DNA from: Acidovorax sp. GW101-3H11
GTDB lineage: Bacteria; Pseudomonadota; Gammaproteobacteria; Burkholderiales; Burkholderiaceae_C
Direction: 5' to 3'
DNA length: 64,000 nucleotides
Assembly (NCBI RefSeq): GCF_001633105.1
Contig: NZ_LUKZ01000009.1
Coordinates: forward strand, 967,269 to 1,031,268
Shown here: piece by piece, positions 52,560-60,666 of the stretch
Layout of the letters: every line of letters starts with the position of its first letter
Numbering within the stretch: the stretch's first letter is position 1
The notes under the pieces: model-generated
Database searches by the model: none
The model's input: only the letters and a program-made list of their open reading frames with translations
What the model was told of the DNA's origin: nothing
Position numbers and translations under genes: made by a program

Positions 52560-53657
52560 ATGCGTGAATTGTTTGAATCCACCATCGAGCGGCTGCTGGC
52601 CGATCTCGTCACCCCGGAACTGATCCGCCACTGCGAGGCGGGCCACTGGCCGGCCGACCTGTGGGCAGCCCTCGAATCATCCGGGTTCGCTGTGGCCGCC
52701 GCGCCGGAACACCTGGGCGGCGCTGGCGCCTCCTGGGAAGACCTGTACGGGGTCGTGAAGGCTGCAGGACGCCACAATCTGCCCCTGCCCCTGCCCGAGA
52801 CCATGTTCGCGAACTGGTTGCTGGGCCAGTGCGGGATCGAGGCCCGCAATGAACCGCTGGGCATCTCCATGCGCAGCACGCTGTCGCTCAACCATGCCGC
52901 AAAAGGAGCTTTCTTCGACGCACCCTGGGTTGCGCCTGCGGAAACCCTCGTCACAGGCACGCTGTGCGACGTACCCTGGGGGCGCGATGTGGAGCACGTC
53001 GTCGCTCTCGTCCCCGGCGAACGAACGACGTTGATCCTGCTGTCGCGCCGCGACGCGGAAGTGAGCACCAAGCAGAACACCGCCGGCGAGCCGCGGGACG
53101 ACCTCAGCTTCAAGAACACCACGCCCATCGCGATCGCGGATGTCCCCGCCGATTGGCCCGACGATGTGATCTGGTGGGGAGGGGCCATGCTGCGCACGGC
53201 CCAGATGGCCGGAGCCCTCGAAACCACGCTGGATCTGAGCACCCGCTACGCCACCGAGCGGGTTCAATTCGGCAAGCCCATCAGCGCATTTCAGGCCATT
53301 CAGCACCAGTTGGCGCAGATGGCTCAGCACACGGGCAGCGCGCTCGTCAGCGCCGAGGCCGCCTTCGCGGAATCGGGCAGCCAACTGGCGGCCTGGCAGA
53401 TTGCCGCGGCCAAGGTCTGCGGCGCAGAAGCCGCCGGTGCGGTGGCCGCCATGGCCCATGCAGTGCACGGCGCCATCGGCTTTACGCACGAGCATGCGCT
53501 GCAGTTGGGCACCCGCCGGCTCTGGGCCTGGCGCAGCGAGTTCGGCAACCAGGGGCACTGGACACAGCGGCTGGGAAGGGCCGTCGCCCAAGGCGGCTCT
53601 GCCTCGCTGTGGCCTGCCGTAACCAGTGGCCGCCTGGCAGCCCTGTCCTCCACATGA
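52560..53657 (+). CDS. Acyl-CoA dehydrogenase-like partner subunit
   Basis: A 365-residue acyl-CoA dehydrogenase homologue with a shorter, less conserved N-terminal part (MRELFESTIERLLADLVTPE). The helical C-terminal domain has RYATERVQFGKPISAFQAIQ, which binds FAD, and ends with AIGFTHEHALQLGTRRLWAW. The GTxEI catalytic segment is missing, as in the non-catalytic beta subunits of heteromeric FadE pairs. It lies ten bases downstream of the presumed catalytic partner. The following enoyl-CoA hydratase start overlaps its stop (ATGA). The longer upstream frame overlaps the preceding gene and was rejected. Confidence 0.87.
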   Translation: MRELFESTIERLLADLVTPELIRHCEAGHWPADLWAALESSGFAVAAAPEHLGGAGASWEDLYGVVKAAGRHNLPLPLPETMFANWLLGQCGIEARNEPLGISMRSTLSLNHAAKGAFFDAPWVAPAETLVTGTLCDVPWGRDVEHVVALVPGERTTLILLSRRDAEVSTKQNTAGEPRDDLSFKNTTPIAIADVPADWPDDVIWWGGAMLRTAQMAGALETTLDLSTRYATERVQFGKPISAFQAIQHQLAQMAQHTGSALVSAEAAFAESGSQLAAWQIAAAKVCGAEAAGAVAAMAHAVHGAIGFTHEHALQLGTRRLWAWRSEFGNQGHWTQRLGRAVAQGGSASLWPAVTSGRLAALSST

Positions 53658-54484
53658 ATTCCCACCCCATGAGCGAACAAAGCCCTACCCCCTTCTTGCT
53701 GATCGAACGCGACGGCCCCGTGCTGACCGCCCGGTTGAACCGTCCCGAGACGCGCAACGCCCTGACCGATCCCGCGCACATGGATGAACTGGTGGCCCTG
53801 TGCCGCCAGATTCGTGCAGACCACAGCATCAAGGCCCTGGTGCTGACCGGCGAAGGCAGTGCTTTCTGCGCTGGCGGCAATGTGAAGGACATGCAGCAGC
53901 GCGGCGGCATTTTCGCGGGCAGCCCCTACGAGGTGCGCGACAGTTACCGCGACACCATCCAGCGCATTCCCCTCGCGCTCTACGAGCTCGACGTGCCGGT
54001 GATCGCAGCGGTGAATGGTCCTGCGATTGGCGCGGGCCTGGATCTGGCCTGCATGTGCGACATCCGGATTGCGAGTGACAAGGCCCTGTTCGCGGAGAGC
54101 TTCGTCAAGGTCGGCATCGTGCCCGGGGACGGTGGCGCCTGGCTGCTGCCGCGCGTGATCGGCATGCCCAAGGCCAGCCTCCTGGCCTTCACCGGCGACA
54201 CCATCGATGCCGCCAAGGCGCTGTCCTGGGGCCTGGTTGCCGACGTTTTTCCCGCCGACCAGTTGCTGGGCCAGGCACAGGCGCTCGCCCAGCGCATCGC
54301 CCTCAACCCGTCGCATGCGCTTCGGTTAACCAAGCGCCTGCTGCGCGAAGGCCAGCATGTGCGCCTTGACACGCTGCTGGAGCTCTCATCGGCTTACCAA
54401 GCGTTGTCCCACCACACCGAAGACCACCTCGAAGCCGTCAACGCCTTTCTGGACAAGCGCCCCGCGCAGTTCACCGGACGCTGA
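53654..54484 (+). CDS. Enoyl-CoA hydratase/isomerase family protein
   Basis: A 276-residue crotonase-fold enzyme. The oxyanion-hole segments SAFCAGGNVKDM and NGPAIGAGLDLACMCDIRIA are conserved. The next region, FVKVGIVPGDGGAWLLPRVI, resembles PaaG-like members. The two glutamates of canonical hydratases are absent (Val and Leu at those places), which favours isomerase or a different acid-base chemistry. It is coupled on both sides: ATGA with the upstream dehydrogenase and TGATG with the downstream one. It would hydrate or isomerise the enoyl-CoA made by its neighbours. Confidence 0.88.
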   Translation: MNSHPMSEQSPTPFLLIERDGPVLTARLNRPETRNALTDPAHMDELVALCRQIRADHSIKALVLTGEGSAFCAGGNVKDMQQRGGIFAGSPYEVRDSYRDTIQRIPLALYELDVPVIAAVNGPAIGAGLDLACMCDIRIASDKALFAESFVKVGIVPGDGGAWLLPRVIGMPKASLLAFTGDTIDAAKALSWGLVADVFPADQLLGQAQALAQRIALNPSHALRLTKRLLREGQHVRLDTLLELSSAYQALSHHTEDHLEAVNAFLDKRPAQFTGR

Positions 54485-55638
54485 TGGCGAGCCCCCAGAA
54501 CCAGGACATTTCCATGCGCCCCGTATTCCGAGAAGACCACGAGCAGTTCCGCGAACAGGCCCGCCGCTTCATTGAACGTGAGATCGTGCCCCACCTGCAC
54601 GCCTGGGAGGCCGAGGGTATCGTGCCCAAGAGCGTCTGGCTCAAGGCTGGCGAAGCCGGCCTGCTGTGCTCCACCGTCCCTGAAGCGTACGGCGGCGCGG
54701 GCGGCGATTTCGGCCATTCGGCCGTGATGATCGAAGAACTTGCGCGGGTCAACGCCACCGCGGTCGGATTCACCACACACTCGGAAATCGTCGCGCCCTA
54801 TATCGTGGCCTACGGCACGGAAGAGCAGAAACAGCGGTGGCTGCCCAAGATGGTGAGCGGCGAGACGATTGGCGTGATCGCAATGAGCGAGCCCGGTATA
54901 GGCAGCGACCTGCGCAGCATGCGCACCACCGCCGTGCGCGGCGAAGACATCTATACCATCAACGGCCAGAAGACCTTCATCACCAACGGGGGCAACGCGG
55001 ATCTGGCCGTGACGGCCACCAAGCTGGATCCGGCAGCCAAGGAGCTGACGCTAATCTGCGTCGAAACCGACCAACCTGGTTTTTCCAAGGGCCGCAGGCT
55101 CGAAAAAATCGGACTCAAGGGCCAGGACACGTCGGAGCTCTTCTTCGACAACGTCTCGGTTCCGATGGCAAACCGGCTCGGCGAAGAAGGCCAGGGCTTC
55201 AAGTACCTGACCCACCAACTGGCCTGGGAACGCACCATCATCGGCATCCGCGCGGCCGCATCGATCGACTCGCTCATCGAACAGACGATCCAGTACACCC
55301 GCGACCGCAAGGTGTTCGGCAAGACAGTGTTCGACTTCCAGAACACCAAATTCAAGCTCGCCGAATGCAAGGCCCAGGCCACCATGCTGCGCGTGTTCGT
55401 CGACGACTGCCTGGCCAAGGCGATGCGTGGAGAACTCAGCGCGGAAGTCGGTGCCATGTGCAAGCTCATGGGCTCCGAAATGCAGGGCAAGATCCTGGAC
55501 GAACTGCTGCAACTGCACGGGGGCTACGGCTTCATGAGCGAGTACATGATCAGCCGCGCCTGGGTCGATGCCCGAGTGGCGCGCATTTACGGCGGAACCA
55601 GTGAAATCATGAAAGAAATCATCAGCCGATCGCTCTGA
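54484..55638 (+). CDS. Acyl-CoA dehydrogenase (long-chain/isovaleryl-like)
   Basis: A 384-residue enzyme with VIAMSEPGIGSDLRSMRTTA and YTINGQKTFITNGGNADLAV. The C-terminal motif reads RIYGGTSEIMKEII, with Gly where medium-chain enzymes have catalytic Glu. An earlier Glu in LAWERTIIGI is at the position used by long-chain and isovaleryl-CoA dehydrogenases. It is probably active on a branched or bulky acyl-CoA. The stop and start codons share bases with the preceding hydratase. The ferredoxin gene follows after 27 bp. Confidence 0.92.
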   Translation: MASPQNQDISMRPVFREDHEQFREQARRFIEREIVPHLHAWEAEGIVPKSVWLKAGEAGLLCSTVPEAYGGAGGDFGHSAVMIEELARVNATAVGFTTHSEIVAPYIVAYGTEEQKQRWLPKMVSGETIGVIAMSEPGIGSDLRSMRTTAVRGEDIYTINGQKTFITNGGNADLAVTATKLDPAAKELTLICVETDQPGFSKGRRLEKIGLKGQDTSELFFDNVSVPMANRLGEEGQGFKYLTHQLAWERTIIGIRAAASIDSLIEQTIQYTRDRKVFGKTVFDFQNTKFKLAECKAQATMLRVFVDDCLAKAMRGELSAEVGAMCKLMGSEMQGKILDELLQLHGGYGFMSEYMISRAWVDARVARIYGGTSEIMKEIISRSL

Positions 55639-55665
55639 TTACCGATTCAATTTTAAGGAGACCCC

Positions 55666-55986
55666 ATGCCGCAAATCATCTATGTCACACCCGATGGCAA
55701 ACGTACCGAGCTGGACGTGGCCGAAGGCACCAGCGTCATGCAAGCCGCGCTCGCCAATGGGCTTCCAGGCATGAACGCCGACTGCGGCGGCGCCTGCCAA
55801 TGCGCGACCTGCCACGTATACGTCGAGCAACCCTGGGCCGAGCAGCTCAGCTCTATCGACGACACCGAAGATGCCATGCTGGACTGCACAGGCGAGCCCC
55901 GTCAACCCCACAGTCGGCTGTCGTGCCAGATCATGGTCACGGCGGCCCTGGATGGTATGGTGGTGCGCTTGCCCGCGGCGCAGTAG
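55666..55986 (+). CDS. [2Fe-2S] ferredoxin, putidaredoxin/adrenodoxin type
   Basis: A 106-residue ferredoxin. Cysteines 40, 46, 49 and 87 give C-x5-C-x2-C-x37-C (DCGGACQCATCHVYVEQ, then RLSCQI), the vertebrate-type [2Fe-2S] arrangement that feeds bacterial P450s. The family's acidic helix (SSIDDTEDAMLD) docks the reductase or P450. AAGGAG precedes the ATG. Two P450 genes lie within 7 kb, so it is their likely partner. It is the sixth gene of the amidohydrolase operon. Confidence 0.94.
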   Translation: MPQIIYVTPDGKRTELDVAEGTSVMQAALANGLPGMNADCGGACQCATCHVYVEQPWAEQLSSIDDTEDAMLDCTGEPRQPHSRLSCQIMVTAALDGMVVRLPAAQ

Positions 55987-56105
55987 CGGGCGGGCACGGG
56001 GGAGCCCGGTGCGGAGCGCCCCCCACCAACTCGCCACCGCTTCGTGCACTGCACGCCCATCTCCCCGCGTCCCGCCAGACGGCCCGCATGCGAAAGGGAA
56101 GCATC

Positions 56106-56519
56106 ATGATCAAGCGCCCAGACCACTTCACCATCGTGACGGATCAGTTGGAGGCGACGCGGGCTTTCTACGTGGATCTGCTCGGCATGCGCGAGGGCCC
56201 GCGCCCTCCATTTCCGATTCCGGGGTTATGGCTCTATGCGGGGAATCAGCCCATCCTGCATGTGGTCGCTGTGGATCGAATGCCTATGCCCCGTCGTGGC
56301 GCGCTCGATCACATGGCCTATTGGGCCGAGGGATTGCAGGAGACCGCCGCCACCTTGCGTTCGCACAATGTGGGGCTGCGACTCATCCGTGCGCCAGGAT
56401 CGGTCAGGACATGGCAACTGTTTTTCTCCGATCCCAATGGCGTTGAAGTCGAACTGGACTTCGCCGAAACCGAAGCCCCGCCCAAAGACTGGAAAACACT
56501 TTCCAGCAGCCGCCGCTAG
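56106..56519 (+). CDS. Glyoxalase/extradiol-fold (VOC) protein
   Basis: A 137-residue single VOC module pair. RPDHFTIVTDQLEATRAFYV supplies the first metal-type His, GALDHMAYW a second and GVEVELDF a Glu, so a metal site is plausible. It is small and resembles lyase, epimerase or resistance-type VOC proteins. GGGAAGC precedes the ATG at 56106. The start 306 bases upstream in the same frame overlaps ferredoxin and was rejected. Its stop codon shares CTAG with the convergent SDR. Substrate unknown. Confidence 0.78.
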   Translation: MIKRPDHFTIVTDQLEATRAFYVDLLGMREGPRPPFPIPGLWLYAGNQPILHVVAVDRMPMPRRGALDHMAYWAEGLQETAATLRSHNVGLRLIRAPGSVRTWQLFFSDPNGVEVELDFAETEAPPKDWKTLSSSRR

Positions 56520-57295
56520 ATCAGGCCTTCATAGCTGCCGCCGTCGACCTGCAGATTCTGGCCACTGATGTAGCCCGCCTGGGCCGAGCACAGGAAAGCG
56601 CAAGCATCCGCGAACTCCTCAGGTCGCCCAAACCGCCTGGCAGCGACCGGTTTGAGCAACTCCGCGCGGGCTTGCTCTTGGGAAATCTGCCTGCGCTGGG
56701 CCAGTTGCCCAGTCATGTATGCGATGCGGTCGGTCTCGATGCGTTCGGGCAGCAGGTTGTTGATGGTGACGTTGTCCCGCACCACCTCGATGGACATGGC
56801 CTTCGAGAAGGCGGTCAGGCCCGCTCGCGAGGCCGTCGAGAGTCCGAGCATCAGCTTCGGCGATTTCACCATGGCCGACGTGATGTTGACGATGCGCCCG
56901 AAGCGGCGCTCCCGCATCCCGGGCACCACCGCCTGGATCAGCAAAATGCCGCTGAGCATGTTGCTCTCGACGGCCGCGATCCACGTTGCGTGGTCCCATT
57001 GCCCGGCTTCGCCTGGCGCTGGCCCGCCGTTGTTGGTCACCAAGATGTCAGGGGACGGACAGGCGGCCAGCAGCGCGGCGCGCCCCGCATCGGTGCCGAC
57101 ATCCCCCATGACGGCGACCGGAGGCTGGCCCGACACCGCCGCGATCTCCGCAGCGGCTGCATGCAGCGCCTGCGCATTGCGGCCATTGATGACCACCATG
57201 CAGCCTTCCCGCGCGAGCGCCAAGGCGCATGCCTTCCCGAGTCCTCTCGAAGAAGCGCAAATGATGGCCTTGCGGCCAGCGATGCCCAGATCCAT
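56516..57295 (-). CDS. SDR-fold oxidoreductase with atypical active site
   Basis: A 259-residue SDR. CASSRGLGKACALALAREGC carries the nucleotide motif and VTNNGGPAPGEA the NNAG equivalent. NITSAMVKS keeps Ser, but the YxxxK motif reads LSTASRAGLTAF, without the catalytic Tyr and Lys. Similar non-YxxxK SDRs exist in betaproteobacteria. The C-terminal SGQNLQVDGG is normal. The minus-strand gene is convergent with the VOC gene, and their stop codons share one CTAG. It lies 10 bases downstream of the next Bug gene... in transcription order it follows that gene's upstream partners only if read-through occurs. Confidence 0.8.
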   Translation of the reverse strand: MDLGIAGRKAIICASSRGLGKACALALAREGCMVVINGRNAQALHAAAAEIAAVSGQPPVAVMGDVGTDAGRAALLAACPSPDILVTNNGGPAPGEAGQWDHATWIAAVESNMLSGILLIQAVVPGMRERRFGRIVNITSAMVKSPKLMLGLSTASRAGLTAFSKAMSIEVVRDNVTINNLLPERIETDRIAYMTGQLAQRRQISQEQARAELLKPVAARRFGRPEEFADACAFLCSAQAGYISGQNLQVDGGSYEGLI

Positions 57296-57305
57296 CGGTC
57301 ACTTC

Positions 57306-58292
57306 CTATTCGAGCTTGCCCATGCGCCGAACCGCCTGGTTCATGCGTGCAGCGTCCTGACTCCAGAATGCCCGGAACTCGTCCGCGTCGAGGTAAGCGG
57401 GAGTTCCCTCTGCCTTGAGCAACGCTTGCTTGAATTCGGGATTCTCGGCGGCGATGCGAAACGCCGACTGCAACCGCTCCATCACGGTCGGTGACACGTC
57501 AAACGGTACGAAAGCCCCCGTCCACGGCAGCACGCCCACGTTCAGTCCCGAGGCCTCGGTGCTTGGAGCGGACGGGAACTGTGGCCACGCCTCCGCCCCC
57601 ACGGTGGCCAGGACGCGCAGCTTACCCGCCCGGACATGGGAAGCGATCAAGGAACGCGGCAACATCGTGAAATCGACCTGGCCGCCAAGCAGCCCCACCA
57701 TCAGGGGCGCGCCTCCCGCATAGGGGATGTGGTTGAGCTTGAGCCCGGCCTCATGGGCAAAGATCTCCACCGGAATGTGCACGGTGCCATAGTTCCCTGA
57801 CGAGCCATAGCTCATCTCGCCGGGCCGCGAACGCGCACGGACCATCAGGTCGCTCAAGGTTTGCAGAGGGCTATCGGCCCTCACCACGATAGCGAGCGGA
57901 TCGGTGCTGATGCGCGCCACCGGCTTGAGCTGGCTCAGCAGGAATGCCGGCTTTTGCTGGTTGACTTGGGCTTGCTCAGGCAAGGTTGACAAGCTCGACA
58001 GCGTGAAGAGGATCGAATAGCCGTCAGGCTTGGCGCTGGCGACGGCGGCCGCGCCGATCGCACCGGCCGCGCCCGCGCGGTTCTGAACCACCACGGGCTG
58101 GCCAAGCACCCGCTCCAGCGACGGCGCGAACTGCCGCGCCACGCTGTCGGCAAGGCCTCCAGGCGGAAAAGGTACCACCAGGTTCACGGGCCGGCGAGGA
58201 AAGGCATCCTGGGCAGCAAGCGGATTGGAAGCAATGCCGGCCGCACTCACGAGCAGCCAACGGCGACGAGACATCTGGAACGGGTTCTTCAT
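57306..58292 (-). CDS. Bug/TctC-type tripartite tricarboxylate transporter binding protein
   Basis: A 328-residue periplasmic receptor. A twin-arginine-like N-terminus (MSRRRWLLVSAAGIASNPLA) precedes the mature start QDAFPRRPVNLVVPFPPGGL. VQNRAGAAGAIGAAAVASAK and DGYSILFTLSSL are family motifs. It is more diverged from the other two Bug proteins than they are from each other. AAGGAG is just before the ATG. It lies between the P450 gene (10 bp upstream on the same strand) and the SDR, so the three are probably co-transcribed. It may bind the carboxylated substrate of the pathway. Confidence 0.88.
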   Translation of the reverse strand: MKNPFQMSRRRWLLVSAAGIASNPLAAQDAFPRRPVNLVVPFPPGGLADSVARQFAPSLERVLGQPVVVQNRAGAAGAIGAAAVASAKPDGYSILFTLSSLSTLPEQAQVNQQKPAFLLSQLKPVARISTDPLAIVVRADSPLQTLSDLMVRARSRPGEMSYGSSGNYGTVHIPVEIFAHEAGLKLNHIPYAGGAPLMVGLLGGQVDFTMLPRSLIASHVRAGKLRVLATVGAEAWPQFPSAPSTEASGLNVGVLPWTGAFVPFDVSPTVMERLQSAFRIAAENPEFKQALLKAEGTPAYLDADEFRAFWSQDAARMNQAVRRMGKLE

Positions 58293-58302
58293 GGGAACTC
58301 CT

Positions 58303-59574
58303 TCAGTCCCACACCACGTGCACTTCATGGGGGCCACGCAACTGGGCCCCGGAGATCCGGGGAGCGGGCCTCGCAGGGTCCAGCCGCAGGTTGGGCAATA
58401 GATCCAGCACGGCATTGAGCGCCACCTGCATCTCGGTCTTGGCGATGAACTGGCCGATGCACATGTGCGGACCGAAGCCAAAGCCGAACGAGGGCTTGGG
58501 CTTGCGGTCGATGTCGAACCGATCGGCCTGCTCGAAGGCCTCCTCATCACGATTGGCCGACATCACGATCGCCTGCACCATCGCGCCCTTCGGGATCTGC
58601 GCGCCACCGATCTCCAGATCCTCAGCCGCCTGGCGCACCTTGAATGTCGCGACGGGCTCGAACCGAACCGCTTCGTCGATCGCCTTGCCGACCAGCGCGC
58701 GATCATTCCGCACACGCTCGAGCAGTTCCGGCCGCTCCAGCAGCAATACCAGCAGCGACCCGAAGGTGCGCGTGGTGGTCTCACCGGCGGCCGGCAGCAG
58801 CGAGCGCACGAAGGTCGAGATCTCATGGTCGTCCAACTGGCGGCCCTCGTACTCAGCGCGAATCAGCCTGCTGATCAAATCCTCCCCCGTCGCGCCTTCG
58901 GCCCGCACCTGAACCACCGCTTCCTTGACTGCGTCATAGAGCATCTTGGCGGCCTCCATGGCCGCTCCGCGCGCCCGGGCTGCCTTTTCCGGGTCGACCT
59001 GGGGTCCCGCGAGGATGGCCAGGGCCCAGGCGGCGACCTGGTGGATGCGCTCTGGATCATTTTCCGGAAAACCGATCAGCGAATAGATCAGTCGGATGGG
59101 AAAGTGCAGCGCGAAGTCCATCAGGTCAGCGCGCTTGCAGGCTACCAGCGGCAGCAGGTATTCATCGCGAATGATGGCGTCCATCTTAGGCTTCCACCGG
59201 GTGACCACGTCGGGCATGAAGACCGGTTGCAGCAGTGCCCGTGCCCGGCGGTGCTCCTCTCCGTCCATCCCTGTCAGGATCAAGCCGTCAAAAAAAGCGC
59301 CCAGGCCTTCCGCGATGAAGCCACTGGTAAAGCGGGTCGGATCCCGAAGCACCGCCATCACGTCACGGTACTTGAAGACCGTGAACGTCGGACGGTTCGC
59401 ATCTTGGCCCGCGATATTGGGCACACCGAGCCCGGCCATGAAGTTTTCCGCCACCACGGGGGAATTTCGGCGCATGGCGGCGTAGACCGCATGGAGATCG
59501 ACGTCGGATCCGCGGTAGTTGTCCGCGACCCCCGCAAATGCCCGTTCGAGGGATGAAGTTCTGGTGCTGGTCAT
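58303..59574 (-). CDS. Cytochrome P450 (bacterial class I type)
   Basis: A 423-residue soluble P450. The I-helix motif is AAGETTTRTF, the ExxR helix is EAVRFEP, and the haem loop FGFGPHMCIGQF holds Cys372. No membrane anchor is present. It needs a ferredoxin such as the [2Fe-2S] or one-cluster ferredoxin of this window. AAGGAA lies about nine bases before the ATG at 59574. It is divergent from the TetR gene and co-directional with the Bug and SDR genes. It resembles the P450 at 62292 along the whole length, so the two are recent paralogues or work on successive intermediates. Confidence 0.95.
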   Translation of the reverse strand: MTSTRTSSLERAFAGVADNYRGSDVDLHAVYAAMRRNSPVVAENFMAGLGVPNIAGQDANRPTFTVFKYRDVMAVLRDPTRFTSGFIAEGLGAFFDGLILTGMDGEEHRRARALLQPVFMPDVVTRWKPKMDAIIRDEYLLPLVACKRADLMDFALHFPIRLIYSLIGFPENDPERIHQVAAWALAILAGPQVDPEKAARARGAAMEAAKMLYDAVKEAVVQVRAEGATGEDLISRLIRAEYEGRQLDDHEISTFVRSLLPAAGETTTRTFGSLLVLLLERPELLERVRNDRALVGKAIDEAVRFEPVATFKVRQAAEDLEIGGAQIPKGAMVQAIVMSANRDEEAFEQADRFDIDRKPKPSFGFGFGPHMCIGQFIAKTEMQVALNAVLDLLPNLRLDPARPAPRISGAQLRGPHEVHVVWD

Positions 59575-59681
59575 CGCAGGTTTCCTTCGCAAACTTTGCA
59601 TCGCGCTCGGTGATTTATAGACATTTTTTCGAATTGTGCATCATTTAACACATATCAAATAACTCGTAAACCCGTGAAGGC

Positions 59682-59721
59682 ACATAGTAAACACCTATGT
59701 CACTTCGATCAACATATGATC
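59682..59721. promoter_or_regulatory. Two inverted repeats in the P450/TetR divergent region
   Basis: ACATAG-TAAACAC-CTATGT (59682-59700) and GATCA-ACATA-TGATC (59707-59721) lie side by side in AT-rich DNA between opposing genes. They fit operators for the TetR regulator. The AT-rich patch from 59610 to 59750 likely contains both promoters. Confidence 0.45.
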
Positions 59722-59911
59722 ACAATCAAAAAAAGTGTTCAATTATTTCATGAGCAACCATTCCTCAAGCCCGCCTCTCTCTGAGGCTCGCCGTCCAAAG
59801 GCCCAAGGAGTCGGCGAAAGCACTGGCCGTGTGGCCGGAGCGGCGAGGCAGGTTGACAGAACCCTCTCGGATGGCCAATACCTCGATGAATGCGCTGTAG
59901 GCCGCCCGATC

Positions 59912-60637
59912 ATGGACGCGCATCTGCCTCCGATCGACCCCATAAAGGATCAACATCCCTTGGGTGATCACCGCCGCCGGGTGGCGCGGGAGCGGCGCGA
60001 GCGCATGCGCGAACGCCTGATTGCGGCCACCATGGACGCCTACCGCAAGAACGCGGGAAAACGCCGCCCCGTGATCGATGACGTGATCCGTGCGGCCAAT
60101 GTCTCCCGCGGCACTTTCTATAAATACTTCGACACGCTGGACGAAGTTCTTGCGGAGATCGGCCGCACCACAGCGAGCGAAATGCTGCAGAGTTTCGAAC
60201 GCCTGTTCGAGCCCCTGGATGACGGCGCAGTGATGCTCGCCACGGGCCCGTTGATGGCGCTGGCCCGTGCGGCGATGGATCCTGCCCACGGCGCCATAGT
60301 TTCGCATGCGGACTTGGTCGATCGCATCAACGGCGACGATCCGCGCCGCCAATTGGCTTTCCGCAGCCTGAACTATGGACGCGAGCAAGGCGTCTTCCAG
60401 TTCGACTCGATCGAGGCCGCCTTCGATCTGGTGATAGGCACCAGTGTCGAAGGGGCTCGGCGCATCTCCCGTACGGGACAGCTCAATGGGGCCTGCATCC
60501 GCGAGACCGTGGTCATGATCCTGCTCGGCCTGGGCATGAAGCTCCCGGCGGCCAGGATCGCCGTGGCCATCGCCTGGCAGCGGCTCCAGGATGCGTCCGA
60601 ACACTTGCATTGGTGGAAGCCAGTCGCGCCCGCCTAA
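59912..60637 (+). CDS. TetR-family transcriptional regulator
   Basis: A 241-residue regulator. The DNA-binding domain is RERLIAATMDAYRKNAGKRR, PVIDDVIRAANVSRGTFYKY, then FDTLDEVLAEIG. The C-terminal ligand domain is all-helical. The start is uncertain: the ATG at 59912 has no evident ribosome binding site, and the frame is open upstream to 59735, which would add 59 Ser/Arg-rich residues. It is divergent from the P450 gene at 58303-59574 and directly upstream of the FAD oxidoreductase and second P450, all likely controlled through the operators at 59682-59721. Confidence 0.88.
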   Translation: MDAHLPPIDPIKDQHPLGDHRRRVARERRERMRERLIAATMDAYRKNAGKRRPVIDDVIRAANVSRGTFYKYFDTLDEVLAEIGRTTASEMLQSFERLFEPLDDGAVMLATGPLMALARAAMDPAHGAIVSHADLVDRINGDDPRRQLAFRSLNYGREQGVFQFDSIEAAFDLVIGTSVEGARRISRTGQLNGACIRETVVMILLGLGMKLPAARIAVAIAWQRLQDASEHLHWWKPVAPA

Positions 60638-60666
60638 GCCCGCCCTCTTCTTTTCCAGGAATCTGT

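Noticed and set aside
50015-53242. 1075-codon minus frame opposite the amidohydrolase and dehydrogenases
   Set aside because: The plus strand encodes three well-supported enzymes. The minus frame shows no domain.
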